Shown here piece by piece: positions 12,160-20,793 of a stretch of 64,000 nucleotides of DNA. The DNA is from Metapseudomonas otitidis (lineage in GTDB: Bacteria; Pseudomonadota; Gammaproteobacteria; Pseudomonadales; Pseudomonadaceae). The DNA lies in contig NZ_FOJP01000004.1 of assembly GCF_900111835.1 (NCBI RefSeq), positions 166,668 to 230,667 on the forward strand. The letters are read 5' to 3'. The translations under genes and the position numbers were made by a program. The notes beneath the pieces are model-generated. The model saw only the letters and a list, made by a program, of their open reading frames with translations, was not told the origin of the DNA and made no database searches. The stretch's first letter is position 1. Each line of letters starts with the position of its first letter.

Positions 12160-12291
12160 CCATGCGCCGATTTAAGACAGCTACTTGCAGGGCGCGGCAG
12201 GGGATTCCCCTCGAAAAATACTGCTAAAGCGCTGGTTCGGTGTCGCCTCCACCGCTGCCCAGCGGCAACAACGAGGCAGAGACACGACAAC
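12160..12291 (+). other. Long hairpin-rich leader with possible 21-codon ORF
   Basis: The leader before 12292 contains stems GCGCC/GGCGC (12164-12168 with 12191-12195), AGGGG/CCCCT (12199-12211) and CCGCTG/CAGCGG (12252-12265). A 21-codon reading frame (12162-12227) starts at or next to the predicted transcription start. This may be a regulatory leader; I do not recognise a known riboswitch. Confidence 0.4.
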
Positions 12292-12600
12292 ATGACCTGT
12301 CCGCAACCCCAGATCCGCCTGACCCCCATCACCACCGGCCCCGCGCCGCGCAATCCGCGCATCCTGCTCAGTGGTGCCAACCAACCCAAGTTGCTGCGTT
12401 ACCTCGACGGCTGGCCGAAGCGCTGGAACGGGTCGCGCAACCTGCTCATCCAGTTCGCCCTCGACGCCCAGGCCATGCAGCGCTACGCCCGGGACAGTTT
12501 CGACATGGCGGTGGTCCAGGCGCCCTGCGCGGAAGACCTCGAGGAACTGGTGCACGAGCTGGTCCGGGTCGCCCGTCAGGGGCAGATCACCCGCCGCTGA
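12292..12600 (+). CDS. Conserved hypothetical protein
   Basis: 102-residue protein that I do not recognise by function. It has no signal peptide or membrane helix. It looks like a small soluble alpha/beta protein: PRILLSGANQPKLLRYLDGWP, then a hydrophobic NLLIQFALDA strand-helix and a helical C terminus (EDLEELVHELVRVARQG). It is convergent with greB, with only 1 bp between the stops and no terminator. A good promoter and a long leader precede it. I recall a gene of this size at this place in PAO1, so it is likely a real conserved gene. Confidence 0.75.
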   Translation: MTCPQPQIRLTPITTGPAPRNPRILLSGANQPKLLRYLDGWPKRWNGSRNLLIQFALDAQAMQRYARDSFDMAVVQAPCAEDLEELVHELVRVARQGQITRR

Positions 12601-12601
12601 T

Positions 12602-13099
12602 TCAGGGGTACTCGATCTCCACCAGGTACCAGGTCTTCTCGCCGGTGGGCGTGTTGACCCGGACCTCGGCGTCCAGCGGCTTGCCCACCAGGGCGCGGGC
12701 CAATGGCGAATCGATGCTGATGAGGTTCTGCTTCAGGTCCAGCTCGTCCGGCCCGACGATGCGGTAGCGGGCCTGTTCGCCGTCCTCGTCTTCCAGGGTG
12801 ACCCAGGCACCGAAGTACACCTTGCCCGGGTCCGCCGGGCGCTCGCGTACCACCTTGAGGTTCTCCAGACGCTTGGTGAGGAAGCGCACGCGGCTGTCGA
12901 TCTCCCGCAGCATCTTCTTGCCGTAGGTGTATTCGGCGTTCTCGGAGCGGTCGCCCTGGGCGGCGGCCTCGCTGACGGCTTGGGTCACCTTGGGCCGGCG
13001 CACGTGCCAGAGCTCTTGCAGTTCGGCGCGCAGGCGGGCTTCGCCTTCCGGGGTGATCAGCGGGGTGCCGGCGGTGCGAGGGGGGCGGTAGCGGCTCAT
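12602..13099 (-). CDS. greB: Transcript cleavage factor GreB
   Basis: 165-residue elongation factor that rescues backtracked RNA polymerase by stimulating RNA cleavage. The N-terminal coiled coil contains [17 protein letters not shown] and the tip acidic pair in [18 protein letters not shown]; the C-terminal FKBP-like domain contains [11 protein letters not shown] and [10 protein letters not shown]. The coil-tip sequence and the [13 protein letters not shown] segment favour GreB over GreA. The start at 13099 (MSRYRPP) is chosen over an upstream in-frame start at 13156. Confidence 0.94.
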   Translation of the reverse strand: MSRYRPPRTAGTPLITPEGEARLRAELQELWHVRRPKVTQAVSEAAAQGDRSENAEYTYGKKMLREIDSRVRFLTKRLENLKVVRERPADPGKVYFGAWVTLEDEDGEQARYRIVGPDELDLKQNLISIDSPLARALVGKPLDAEVRVNTPTGEKTWYLVEIEYP

Positions 13100-13163
13100 G
13101 GGGCAGGGGTGTCTCCGGGAACGGGCCGCCGAGTCTAGCAAGGGCTCGGCGGCCACGGCAGGG

Positions 13164-15677
13164 TCAGCCTTCGCGCAGGACCTGGAGCGGGCTGGCCGTC
13201 AGGGCGCGGCGCGTTCCCAGCAGGCCTGCGCTGCCGACCAGCAGGGCGCCGATGACCGGCAGGAGCAGCAGCCAGGGGTGTGGCTTCCAGTCCAGGTTGA
13301 AGGCGTAGGTATAAAGGAGGGCGCTGACCAGTTCGCAACCCAGTGCCGCCAGCAGGCCGCTGCAGGCGCCGAGCAGGGCGAACTCGCGGCGCCGGGCCTG
13401 TTGCAGCAGGCGCCGCTCGGCCCCCAGGGCCCGCAGCAGCGCGCCCTGGCGCAGGCGCTCGTCGAGGGTGGACTGCAGGCCGGCGAAGAGCACCGCCAGG
13501 CCTGCGGCGAGCACGAACAGCAGGACGAACTCCACCGCCACCGTCACCTGGGCGAGGATGCTGCGCAGCTGCTTGAGGATGGCTTCCACCTCCAGCAGGG
13601 TGACGGCCGGGAAGTCCCGCGCCAGCTGCACCAGTTCGCGGTCGTGACCCGGCGGCAGGTAGAAGCTGGTGAGGTAGGTGGTGGGCAGGTCGGCCAGGGA
13701 GCCGGGCGCGAAGATCATGAAGAAGTTGGGCTGGAAGTTGTCCCAGTCGACGGTGCGCAGGCTGGTGATGCGCACTTCCCGTTCCATGCCGCCGACCACG
13801 AAGCCGAGCCGATCGCCCAGTTTGAGGCCGAGGTTGGTGGCGAGTTTGGCCTCCACCGAGACGCCGGGCAGCTCGTCGGGCGCTGCCTCGTCCCACCACT
13901 GGCCGGCGCTGAGGCTGTTGCCCGGCGGCAGCTCGGCGGACCAGGTGAGGCTGAGGTCGCGCTGCAGGGCGCGCTCGCCCTGGGAGTCCTCGGTGGCGTG
14001 CTCGCTGGCGGGCTGGCCGTTGATGCGGGTCAGGCGCCCCGGGATCACCGGGTAGAGCGGCGCGGCATGGGGGGAGAGGGCCTGGATGCGCTGGTCGAAG
14101 GCGTCCTTGTCGGCGGGCAGGACGTTGAGGACGAAGTAGTTCGGGGCGTTTTCCGGCAACTGGTCCTGCCAGGTGTCCAGCAGTTCGCCACGCAGCAGGG
14201 CGACCAGGGCCATGGCCAGCAGGATCAGGCCGAAGGCGAGCGACTGGCCGGCGGCGGCCAGCGGGTGGCGCAGCAGCTGACCCAGCCCGAGGCGCCAGGG
14301 CAGGGCGGCGCGGGCGAGCGCCCGGCGCAGGGCATTGAGCCCCAGCAGCATGAGGCCACCCAGCAGCAGGGTGGCGAGCAGCCCGCCGCCGAGCAGGGCG
14401 AGGGTCAGTTTCAGGTCCAGGCTCAGGCGCCACATGATCAGCCCGAGGGCGAGGATGGCGGCGCCATAGACCAGCCAGGCGCTGGGCGGTACGGGGAGCA
14501 GGTCCCGGCGCAGCACCCGCAGCGGCGGTACGCGGCCGAGTGCGGCCAGGGGCGGCAGGGCGAAGCCGGCGAGGGCCACCAGGCCGGTGGCGATCCCCGC
14601 CAGGGCCGGAATGAAACCGCCGGATGGGACTTCCGCGGGCAGCAGTTCCCGCAGCAGGTGGAACAGGCCCAGTTGGGCAAGCCAGCCGAGCAGGGCGCCC
14701 ACGAGGCTGGCGGCCAGGCCCAGGATGGCCAGCTGCAGGGCATACAGGGTGAGTGCTTCGCGGCGGGACAGGCCGAGGCAGCGCAGCAAGGCGCTGGCGT
14801 CGAAACGCCGGGCGGCGAAACGGGCAGCGGAGAGGGCGACCGCAACACCCGCGAGCAGCACGGCGGCAAGGCTGGCGAGGTTGAGGTAGCGCTCGGCGCG
14901 GGAGAGGGCGCCGCCGACCTGGCGGTTGCCGTCGCGTGCATCTTCGATGCGCTGGTTCGCGGCGAGGGTGGGCTCCAGGGCGGCACGGTAGCGTGCCAGA
15001 GCTTCGGCCGGGCCGCTCCACAGTTCCCGGTAGCGGACACGGCTGCCGGGTTGCACCACGCCGGTGGCATCGAGGTCGGCCAGGTTCATCATCAGGCGCG
15101 GGGTGAGGCTGTAGAAGTCGCCGGCGCGGTCGGGTTCGTAGGTGAGTACGCGGGTCAGGCGCAGGGTCTTCTGGCCGACATCGACGCTGTCGCCGGGCTT
15201 GATGTCGAGGGCGGTGAACAGGCGTGATTCGGCCCAGGCTTCACCCGGCGCGGGGCCGGCACCGGCCTGCTCTTCACCGTAGGGTTGGGCGGCGCTGCGC
15301 AGTTCGCCGCGCAGGGGGTAGCTGCCGTTCACGGCCTTGACGCTGGCGAGCTGGATGCCGTTGTCGCCGGCGATCACGCTGGAGAACTCGACGGCGCTTG
15401 CATGGCGCAGGCCGAAGCGGGTGCCGACCTCCACCTGTTCGGCGCTGGCGGGGGAGGAGCCGCTGAGCAGCAGGTCGGCACCGAGGAATTCGGTGGCGCG
15501 CAGCAACATCGCGCCGTTGAGGCGGGCACCGAAGTAGCCGATGGCGCTGCTGGCGGCCACGGCGACCAGCAGGGCGAAGAACAGCACGCGTAGTTCGCCG
15601 GCGCGGGCGTCCCGCAGCAGTTGGCGCAGGGCCAGTGCGAGCAGGCGCGAGAGTGGCAGGCCTCCCTTCATCGCCAT
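13164..15677 (-). CDS. ABC transporter permease, FtsX/YbbP type
   Basis: 837-residue inner-membrane permease with ten predicted helices. An N-terminal anchor (~residues 18-45) is followed by a large periplasmic MacB-like region, a helix cluster near 255-480, a second periplasmic region and two or three C-terminal helices ([21 protein letters not shown], then the [19 protein letters not shown] block). The double FtsX layout matches E. coli YbbP, the partner of the YbbA ATPase, which is thought to work on lipids or lipoproteins rather than import. Its start overlaps the ATPase stop by one base (TGATG), so translation is coupled. Confidence 0.93.
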   Translation of the reverse strand: MAMKGGLPLSRLLALALRQLLRDARAGELRVLFFALLVAVAASSAIGYFGARLNGAMLLRATEFLGADLLLSGSSPASAEQVEVGTRFGLRHASAVEFSSVIAGDNGIQLASVKAVNGSYPLRGELRSAAQPYGEEQAGAGPAPGEAWAESRLFTALDIKPGDSVDVGQKTLRLTRVLTYEPDRAGDFYSLTPRLMMNLADLDATGVVQPGSRVRYRELWSGPAEALARYRAALEPTLAANQRIEDARDGNRQVGGALSRAERYLNLASLAAVLLAGVAVALSAARFAARRFDASALLRCLGLSRREALTLYALQLAILGLAASLVGALLGWLAQLGLFHLLRELLPAEVPSGGFIPALAGIATGLVALAGFALPPLAALGRVPPLRVLRRDLLPVPPSAWLVYGAAILALGLIMWRLSLDLKLTLALLGGGLLATLLLGGLMLLGLNALRRALARAALPWRLGLGQLLRHPLAAAGQSLAFGLILLAMALVALLRGELLDTWQDQLPENAPNYFVLNVLPADKDAFDQRIQALSPHAAPLYPVIPGRLTRINGQPASEHATEDSQGERALQRDLSLTWSAELPPGNSLSAGQWWDEAAPDELPGVSVEAKLATNLGLKLGDRLGFVVGGMEREVRITSLRTVDWDNFQPNFFMIFAPGSLADLPTTYLTSFYLPPGHDRELVQLARDFPAVTLLEVEAILKQLRSILAQVTVAVEFVLLFVLAAGLAVLFAGLQSTLDERLRQGALLRALGAERRLLQQARRREFALLGACSGLLAALGCELVSALLYTYAFNLDWKPHPWLLLLPVIGALLVGSAGLLGTRRALTASPLQVLREG

Positions 15678-16360
15678 CAGGGTTCCACCCGGTCGATCAG
15701 GTGGCCGGCTTCCAGGCGGATCAGGCGCTGGCAGCGATGGGCCAGGCGTTCGTCGTGGGTGACCAGCACCAGGGTGGTGCCGCGCTCCTGGTTCATTTCG
15801 AAGAGCAGCTCGGTGATGCGCTCGCCGGTGTGGCTGTCGAGGTTGCCGGTGGGCTCGTCGGCGAAGAGCACGTCCGGCTCGGCGGCGAAGGCGCGGGCCA
15901 GGGCAACGCGCTGCTGCTCACCGCCGGACAGTTGGCGGGGGTAGTGCGTCAGCCGCTGGCCGAGGCCGACCCGTTCGAGCAGGCTGCGGGCGCGCTGGCG
16001 GGCATCACGGTGGCCTTCCAGTTCGAGGGGCAGCATGACGTTCTCGAGGGCGTTGAGGCTGTCCAGCAACTGGAAGGACTGGAACACGAAGCCGACATGC
16101 TCGGCCCGCACGCGGGCGCGCTCGTCTTCGTCCAGCCGCGAGAGGTGGTGACCGGCCAGGGTGACTTCGCCGGAGCTGGGCAGGTCGAGCCCGGCCAGCA
16201 GGCCGAGGAGGGTGGATTTGCCCGAGCCGGAGCTGCCAACGATGGCCAGGCTGTCGCCTTGCGCGAGGTCCAGGTCGAGCCCCTGGAGGATGGTCAGTTC
16301 ACCTTCCGCGCTGGGGACCACTTTGCTAAGGTGCCGCGCATTGAGAATGCTTGGGCTCAT
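15677..16360 (-). CDS. ABC transporter ATPase, YbbA/LolD type
   Basis: 227-residue ATPase. It shows Walker A GSSGSGKST (about 43-51), a Q-loop (FVFQSFQLLDSLNALENV), the signature LSGGEQQRVALARA, Walker B DVLFADEPTGNLD and the H-loop LVTHDERLA. It is paired with the permease downstream. The LDSLNALENVMLPLEL block is typical of the LolD/MacB/YbbA group. The gene is divergent from tesA, with start codons 10 bp apart; E. coli also keeps ybbA-ybbP next to tesA, so the arrangement is ancient. Confidence 0.95.
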   Translation of the reverse strand: MSPSILNARHLSKVVPSAEGELTILQGLDLDLAQGDSLAIVGSSGSGKSTLLGLLAGLDLPSSGEVTLAGHHLSRLDEDERARVRAEHVGFVFQSFQLLDSLNALENVMLPLELEGHRDARQRARSLLERVGLGQRLTHYPRQLSGGEQQRVALARAFAAEPDVLFADEPTGNLDSHTGERITELLFEMNQERGTTLVLVTHDERLAHRCQRLIRLEAGHLIDRVEP

Positions 16361-16370
16361 GGAGAATCCG

Positions 16371-16976
16371 ATGCGTGCTGGGTGGATGGGCTGCTGCCTG
16401 GGGCTGTTGCTGCTGGCGCAGGAGGCTGCGGCGGGGACCGTGCTGGTCGTCGGGGATAGTATCAGCGCTGCTTTGGGGCTGGAAACCAGCCAGGGCTGGG
16501 TCTCCCTGCTGCAGAAAAAGCTCGATTCCGAGCGTATCGATCACCGTGTGGTGAATGCGTCCATCAGCGGCGACACCAGTGCTGGCGGGGCTGCGCGGCT
16601 GCCTGCGCTGCTCGGCGAGCACAAGCCGGAAGTGGTGATCATCGAGCTGGGGGGCAACGATGGTTTGCGTGGCCAACCCCCGGCGCAATTGCAACAGAAT
16701 CTTGCCTCGATGGTTGAGCAGTCCCGGCAGGTGGGCGCAAAGGTACTGGTGCTGGGCATGCGCCTGCCGCCCAACTATGGCAAGCGCTACACCGATGCGT
16801 TCGCTCGTGTGTTCAGTGACGTGGCCAAGGAACAGCAGGTGCCGCTGGTGCCGTTCTTTCTCGAGGGCGTCGGAGGCGTGGAGGGCATGATGCAGGCCGA
16901 CGGTATCCATCCGGCTGCCGGTGCCCAGCAAAAGCTGCTGGAAAACGTCTGGCCGTCGCTCCAGCCGCTGCTTTGA
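16371..16976 (+). CDS. tesA: Periplasmic multifunctional esterase/thioesterase TesA (SGNH)
   Basis: 201-residue SGNH hydrolase. The signal peptide is about 1-20 (GCCLGLLLLAQEAAA). Block I is VVGDSISAALG (nucleophile Ser), block III is IIELGGNDGLRG (oxyanion Asn) and block V is QADGIHPAAGAQ (Asp and His). TesA acts on acyl-CoA, lysophospholipid and aryl ester substrates in the periplasm. The ATG at 16371 has GGAGA at 16361; another in-frame ATG at 16359 overlaps the ATPase start codon on the opposite strand and is less likely. Confidence 0.95.
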   Translation: MRAGWMGCCLGLLLLAQEAAAGTVLVVGDSISAALGLETSQGWVSLLQKKLDSERIDHRVVNASISGDTSAGGAARLPALLGEHKPEVVIIELGGNDGLRGQPPAQLQQNLASMVEQSRQVGAKVLVLGMRLPPNYGKRYTDAFARVFSDVAKEQQVPLVPFFLEGVGGVEGMMQADGIHPAAGAQQKLLENVWPSLQPLL

Positions 16977-17032
16977 GGCTTTTCCGAGACGGGGCTTTCG
17001 GCTAATGTTGCGCACCCGCTCCGGAGTCCCCC

Positions 17033-17314
17033 ATGCCTCGCCCCGCCTGGTCCCTGCACGCCTATAAGCTGATCGAGCCAGACGAGCAGCTCGACCTGTT
17101 CGCCTGCCGTGAGGTCCGCCTGCATCTGGTGGCGCGCCAGCTCGAGTTGGGGGGCTACGCCGACCGTACGTTGTGCGGCGGGCTGCTGCCGGCCATGCCC
17201 CGTTGGTGCGAGGTGGGCCGAAGCCTTCTGCAGGATCGCCGGTTGTGCCCGTTCTGCAAGCAGGAACTCGAGGCGCAGCGCGATGGCAAGCGGCCGGAGT
17301 GGCCTGACAGCTAG
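17033..17314 (+). CDS. Conserved hypothetical protein with CPFC motif
   Basis: 93-residue soluble protein of unknown function. The N-terminal part is rich in Leu and Arg (LDLFACREVRLHLVARQLEL), the middle has GGYADRTLCGGLLPAMPRWCEVG, and the C-terminal CPFCKQELEAQ could be half of a metal site together with the other Cys residues (five in all). There is no signal peptide. It lies between tesA and the L,D-transpeptidase gene in the same direction with short gaps, and may share their transcript. Confidence 0.75.
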   Translation: MPRPAWSLHAYKLIEPDEQLDLFACREVRLHLVARQLELGGYADRTLCGGLLPAMPRWCEVGRSLLQDRRLCPFCKQELEAQRDGKRPEWPDS

Positions 17315-17384
17315 CCTCCCGGCTGCTGGCGGGCCGGTGTACAATCCGCCACTCATTTTTCAACCCTCAGCCAAGGATTCCCGG

Positions 17385-18344
17385 ATGTTGTCGCGCGTTC
17401 CCGCCGTCGCCCGTACCCTGTCTCTGGCCGCCGCTGTGCTGGCCGGTAACGCCGCAGCACTGGAGCTGCCCCTGCCGCCCCCTGGGGAGGATATCGTTGG
17501 CCAGGTCCAGGTGATCAAGGCCAAGTACGAGGACACCTTCGCCGACATCGGCGTGGCCAATGACCTGGGCTACCTGGAGATGGTCGCGGCCAACCCGGGC
17601 GTTGATCCCTGGCTGCCGGGCGAAGGCGCCGAGATCATCCTGCCGACCCGCTTCATCCTGCCGCCGGGGCCGCGCGAGGGGATCGTGATCAACCTCGCCG
17701 AGTACCGGATGTACTACTTCCCGAAAGGGCAGAACGTGGTGCACACCTATCCGCTGGGCATTGGCCGGGAAGGCTGGGGCTCGCCGATCAGCACCACCAA
17801 GATCACGGCCAAGACGCCGAATCCGGCCTGGTACCCGCCCAAGTCGATCCGTGAAGAGCACGCTGCCGATGGCGACCCGCTTCCGACCGTGGTACCGGCG
17901 GGGCCGAACAACCCCCTCGGTCCGTTCAAGTTCACCCTGGGCCTGCCGGGTTACCTGATCCACGGCTCCAACAAGAAGTTCGGCATCGGGATGCGCGTCA
18001 GCCACGGCTGCTTCCGCATGCTCAACAACAACGTGCTGGAACTGGCCAAGATGGCGCCGGTGGGCACGCCGGTGCGGGTGATCAACGAGCCGTACAAGTT
18101 CGGTGTCAGCGGCGGCAAGATCTACCTGGAGGCCCACGCTCCGCTGGACGACCATGGCGATCCGTCCGTGGTCGACAAGCACACTGCGGTGATCAATGCG
18201 CTGCTCAAGCGCGAGGACCTGGTCAACACCATCCGCTTGGACTGGGACGTGGTGCGTGAGGTGGTGGCGGCCGAAGACGGCCTGCCGGTGGAGATCGCCG
18301 AGCCTTCGACGTCGGTTGCTGCCAGCGCTACGCCCGCACTCTGA
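17385..18344 (+). CDS. L,D-transpeptidase (ErfK/YbiS/YcfS family)
   Basis: 319-residue periplasmic enzyme that attaches lipoprotein to, or cross-links, peptidoglycan through meso-diaminopimelate. It has a signal peptide (about 1-24, cut near AAA-LELP), a LysM-like segment (DLGYLEMVAANPGVDPWLPG), then the YkuD catalytic domain with HGSNKKFGIGMRVSHGCFRM, where the nucleophile Cys sits in SHGCFR. The start at 17385 gives a proper signal peptide; the frame is open further upstream. It is convergent with oprI. OprI is a Braun-lipoprotein-like protein, so a functional link is plausible, as for E. coli Lpp and its transpeptidases. Confidence 0.93.
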   Translation: MLSRVPAVARTLSLAAAVLAGNAAALELPLPPPGEDIVGQVQVIKAKYEDTFADIGVANDLGYLEMVAANPGVDPWLPGEGAEIILPTRFILPPGPREGIVINLAEYRMYYFPKGQNVVHTYPLGIGREGWGSPISTTKITAKTPNPAWYPPKSIREEHAADGDPLPTVVPAGPNNPLGPFKFTLGLPGYLIHGSNKKFGIGMRVSHGCFRMLNNNVLELAKMAPVGTPVRVINEPYKFGVSGGKIYLEAHAPLDDHGDPSVVDKHTAVINALLKREDLVNTIRLDWDVVREVVAAEDGLPVEIAEPSTSVAASATPAL

Positions 18345-18357
18345 TCGCATCCAGAAG

Positions 18358-18389
18358 ACCCGCCTCCCATTCGGGTGGCGGGTTTTTTA
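18358..18389 (+). terminator. Terminator after the L,D-transpeptidase gene
   Basis: Arms CCCGCC and GGCGGG around a short A/T-containing loop are followed by TTTTTTATTG, 13 bp after the stop. Confidence 0.85.
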
Positions 18390-18410
18390 TTGCCGGCGAC
18401 TTTGTGCAAG

Positions 18411-18444
18411 CAATAAAAAACCGACCCAGTTGCCTGGGTCGGTT
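18411..18444 (-). terminator. Terminator after oprI
   Basis: On the minus strand AAACCGACCCAGG and CTGGGTCGGTTT form a long stem followed by TTTATT. It lies 24 bp after the oprI stop, facing the transpeptidase terminator. Confidence 0.9.
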
Positions 18445-18467
18445 TCAGGTAAAAGCCTTGTGGGCTA

Positions 18468-18719
18468 TTACTTGCGGCTGGCTTTTTCCAGCATGCGCAG
18501 AGCGCGCTCGTTAGCCTCGTCAGCGGTCTGCTGGGCTTTCTGAGCGGCGGCCAGAGCTTCGTCAGCCTTGCGGTAGGCTTCGTCAGCACGGGCTTGAGCG
18601 CGAGCAGCTGCGTCTTCGGTAGCGGTCAGACGAGCTTCGGTTTCTTTGGAGGCGCTGCTGCAACCGGTGGCCAGAACAGCAGCCAGAGCCAGAGCAGAGA
18701 ATTTCAGAACGTTGTTCAT
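18468..18719 (-). CDS. oprI: Major outer-membrane lipoprotein OprI
   Basis: 83-residue murein lipoprotein of the outer membrane. The start at 18719 has AAAGGGGAAC in front. The signal peptide [19 protein letters not shown] ends at the lipobox ATGCSS, with Cys20 as the lipidated residue. The mature part is a continuous coiled coil with heptads ([20 protein letters not shown]), ending in ASRK. It matches P. aeruginosa OprI almost residue for residue, including length; I note Ala for His after CSS. Codon use is that of a very highly expressed gene. It has its own promoter and terminator. Confidence 0.98.
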
Positions 18720-18789
18720 CGTGTTCCCCTTTAAGGTGGACATTTCCATTAAAAGCAATTCCCCGAGCGTGGGAAATTAGCCGGCGTAC

Positions 18790-18817
18790 ATACTACCCAT
18801 AACTTGTAGTAAGTAAA
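18790..18817 (-). promoter_or_regulatory. Candidate oprI promoter
   Basis: On the minus strand TTTACT (18817-18812), a 16-bp spacer and TAGTAT (18795-18790) give a plausible sigma-70 promoter with a leader of about 63 nt. Other -10 hexamers overlap (TATGTA), so the exact start is uncertain. Confidence 0.45.
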
Positions 18818-18819
18818 CT

Positions 18820-19162
18820 GACGGGGCGCAAGGCGGACACTTTTTTTTCACCTTGGCTGCCTTTTTACCCACTGACCACGGGCGCTTGAGCAAAAAACGA
18901 CCAGAAAACCGCTGTTCACCACAAGCGAAGTTCAAATTCTAGCTGCTGTATGCGGCATTGAGCTGTTGAGTGGGCTGCAATGGGTTATCGATAAGTTGAA
19001 TTGACCTGTCAGCGCCGGACAGCAAGTTGCCGTCACCCGCACTCTTCAGTGAACTTCTTCACGTAATGGAAAAGTGTTTGTACCGCCATCGTGGGGCGGA
19101 TGGTGGCACCTTGGGCGCACTGATAAGCTCGTCGCATTTTTTACCGCCTCAAGGATGGCGTC
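18820..19162. other. Non-coding divergent region between oprI and the 423-aa gene
   Basis: About 340 bases without a credible gene, more AT-rich than its flanks (runs such as TTTTTTTT at 18841 and AAAAAACG near 18893). It must hold the promoter of the gene at 19163; GATAAG near 19121 is a -10 candidate. I see no strong dyad or RNA gene here. Confidence 0.5.
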
Positions 19163-20434
19163 ATGGCAAAACTTCTCAAGTGGGCGGTGCTGGGTGTTCT
19201 TGCGCTGGCCGTGCTGATCAAGGGTTCTTTGTGGCTCTCCGTGCGTTCCATCATGAACGAGGCGGTCACCAAGCTCTCGCCGGTCATGGACATCAGCTAC
19301 GGCGGCATCACGTCGTCGTTCGACGGCCGTGTCGGGCTGGAGAACGTCACGATCCGCGTTCCTGCCCTGGGGGACAGCCTGCAGGTGCAACACGCGCAGC
19401 TGCGCTTCAACGGGCTTCGCGAGCTGCTGAGCTTCAAGGAGCGTCTGGAGGAGGGCAAGCTGCCCAAGCAGATGTCCGTCGAGCTCAAGGGGCTGCAGCT
19501 GGCAGTCCATGGCCCGTTCATGCAGCAGCTGTATGACGCGCCGGCCGAGCGCAGCATCTTCACTGCAATGAGTGAGGTGGCATGCGGCAAGGTGAGCCAC
19601 ATCGGCACCAACGAGCTGCTGGACATGGGTTACCGGACGTTCGAGACCGATGCCCAGTTCTCGTACCAGCTGGAGGAGGGGGCCAAGCGCCTGACCTTCA
19701 ACCTCAAGGCCGATACCCGCGACATGGGGGATACCCGTCTCAGCCTGTCCCTGATCAACATGCCGGACAACCCGGGTGACCTGCGGGTCAACCCGCCGCG
19801 CGTCTCCAGCGTGGTGTTCGAGTTGAACGACAACCAGTACCAGCGCAAGGTGCAGGACTTCTGTGCCGGCAAGCTGGGCCAGTCACGCGATGCCTACCTC
19901 AAGACGGCGGTGGAGCAGTTCGACCGCAACCTGCGGGCCCAGCGTGTCGCGCTCGAGCCTGCCGTGCTGGAGGCCTACGGCCGTTACCTGAGCGATCCCC
20001 AGGCACTGCGCCTGGAGCTGAGCCCGAGCGAGGGCATGGCCTGGGAAGGCCTGGAGTTCTTCGAGCCGAAGGACGTGATCGGCATGCTGCGCCCGGTGGT
20101 GCTGGTCAACCAGCAGGCTGTCCAGCCGATCGCCTTCTCCTGGGTCGATACCACCAAGCGGCCGGAGATGAAGGGCAACGAGCGGGTGTCCGCCGAAGTC
20201 GAAAAAGATGAAGACGCCGGTGCCTCGCCGCGCTACGAGTTCGTCCAAGTCTCCGATCTGGCGGGATACAAGGGCAAACGCCTGCAATTCATCACCTACG
20301 ATGGCGCCTATTACCAAGGTGTATTACACAAGGTGGAGAACGGTAAGGCGTTTCTCAGTGTCCAATTTGGGTCCGGCTCGGCTGAAATGTTCCTTCGGCT
20401 CGAAAAGATAGATAAGGTACGGGTGATGTTCTAA
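19163..20434 (+). CDS. Conserved hypothetical membrane-anchored protein
   Basis: 423-residue protein with a single N-terminal anchor (LLKWAVLGVLALAVLIKGSLWL, written here in part) and a long periplasmic domain. The segment DISYGGITSSFDGRVGLENVTI followed by LQVQHAQLRFNGLREL is reminiscent of AsmA/DUF945-type envelope proteins, where beta-rich repeats follow one anchor. The last ~50 residues (KGKRLQFITYDG, YYQGVLHKV) look like a small SH3-like barrel. No catalytic motif is visible and I cannot name a function. The acetyltransferase gene 18 bp downstream is probably co-transcribed. Confidence 0.85.
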   Translation: MAKLLKWAVLGVLALAVLIKGSLWLSVRSIMNEAVTKLSPVMDISYGGITSSFDGRVGLENVTIRVPALGDSLQVQHAQLRFNGLRELLSFKERLEEGKLPKQMSVELKGLQLAVHGPFMQQLYDAPAERSIFTAMSEVACGKVSHIGTNELLDMGYRTFETDAQFSYQLEEGAKRLTFNLKADTRDMGDTRLSLSLINMPDNPGDLRVNPPRVSSVVFELNDNQYQRKVQDFCAGKLGQSRDAYLKTAVEQFDRNLRAQRVALEPAVLEAYGRYLSDPQALRLELSPSEGMAWEGLEFFEPKDVIGMLRPVVLVNQQAVQPIAFSWVDTTKRPEMKGNERVSAEVEKDEDAGASPRYEFVQVSDLAGYKGKRLQFITYDGAYYQGVLHKVENGKAFLSVQFGSGSAEMFLRLEKIDKVRVMF

Positions 20435-20452
20435 ACCCGCAGAGGAGTTGCG

Positions 20453-20734
20453 ATGAGCGAGGCGTTGTCCATCCATCATGACCAGGCAGGTCATCAGTTC
20501 GAGACCACCGTGGATGGTCACCGTGCTTACCTGGCCTATATGGATCTCGGCAAGCAGACCCTGGATATCTACAGGACCTTCGTGCCGAACGCGCTGCGCG
20601 GACGCGGCATTGCTGCGGCGCTGACCGAGAAGGCGCTGAGCTTTGCCGAAGACCAGGGTTACACCGTGATTCCCTCATGCTCCTATGTGGAGCGCTATAT
20701 CGAACGCCGCCAGCGCCACGCTCCGAAGGAGTGA
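20453..20734 (+). CDS. Small GNAT-family N-acetyltransferase (YhcN/YidJ-like)
   Basis: 93-residue single-domain acetyltransferase of the short GNAT type. It has a beta-strand core (HRAYLAYMDLGKQTLDIYRTFV), the acetyl-CoA loop ALRGRGIAAALTEKAL and a C-terminal TVIPSCSYVERYIERR where the YxERYI pattern is typical. GAGGAG precedes the ATG. The substrate is unknown. It is followed by a strong bidirectional terminator shared with the convergent DAHP synthase gene. Confidence 0.9.
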   Translation: MSEALSIHHDQAGHQFETTVDGHRAYLAYMDLGKQTLDIYRTFVPNALRGRGIAAALTEKALSFAEDQGYTVIPSCSYVERYIERRQRHAPKE

Positions 20735-20742
20735 AGACGCTG

Positions 20743-20779
20743 AAACAAAAACGCCGGGCAATGCCCGGCGTTTTTGTTT
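20743..20779. terminator. Bidirectional terminator
   Basis: AAACAAAAACGCCGGGC and GCCCGGCGTTTTTGTTT are near-perfect arms around AAT. A/T tracts on both sides let it work for the acetyltransferase gene (+) and the DAHP synthase gene (-). Confidence 0.92.
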
Positions 20780-20793
20780 CAGCAGCAGCCCTT

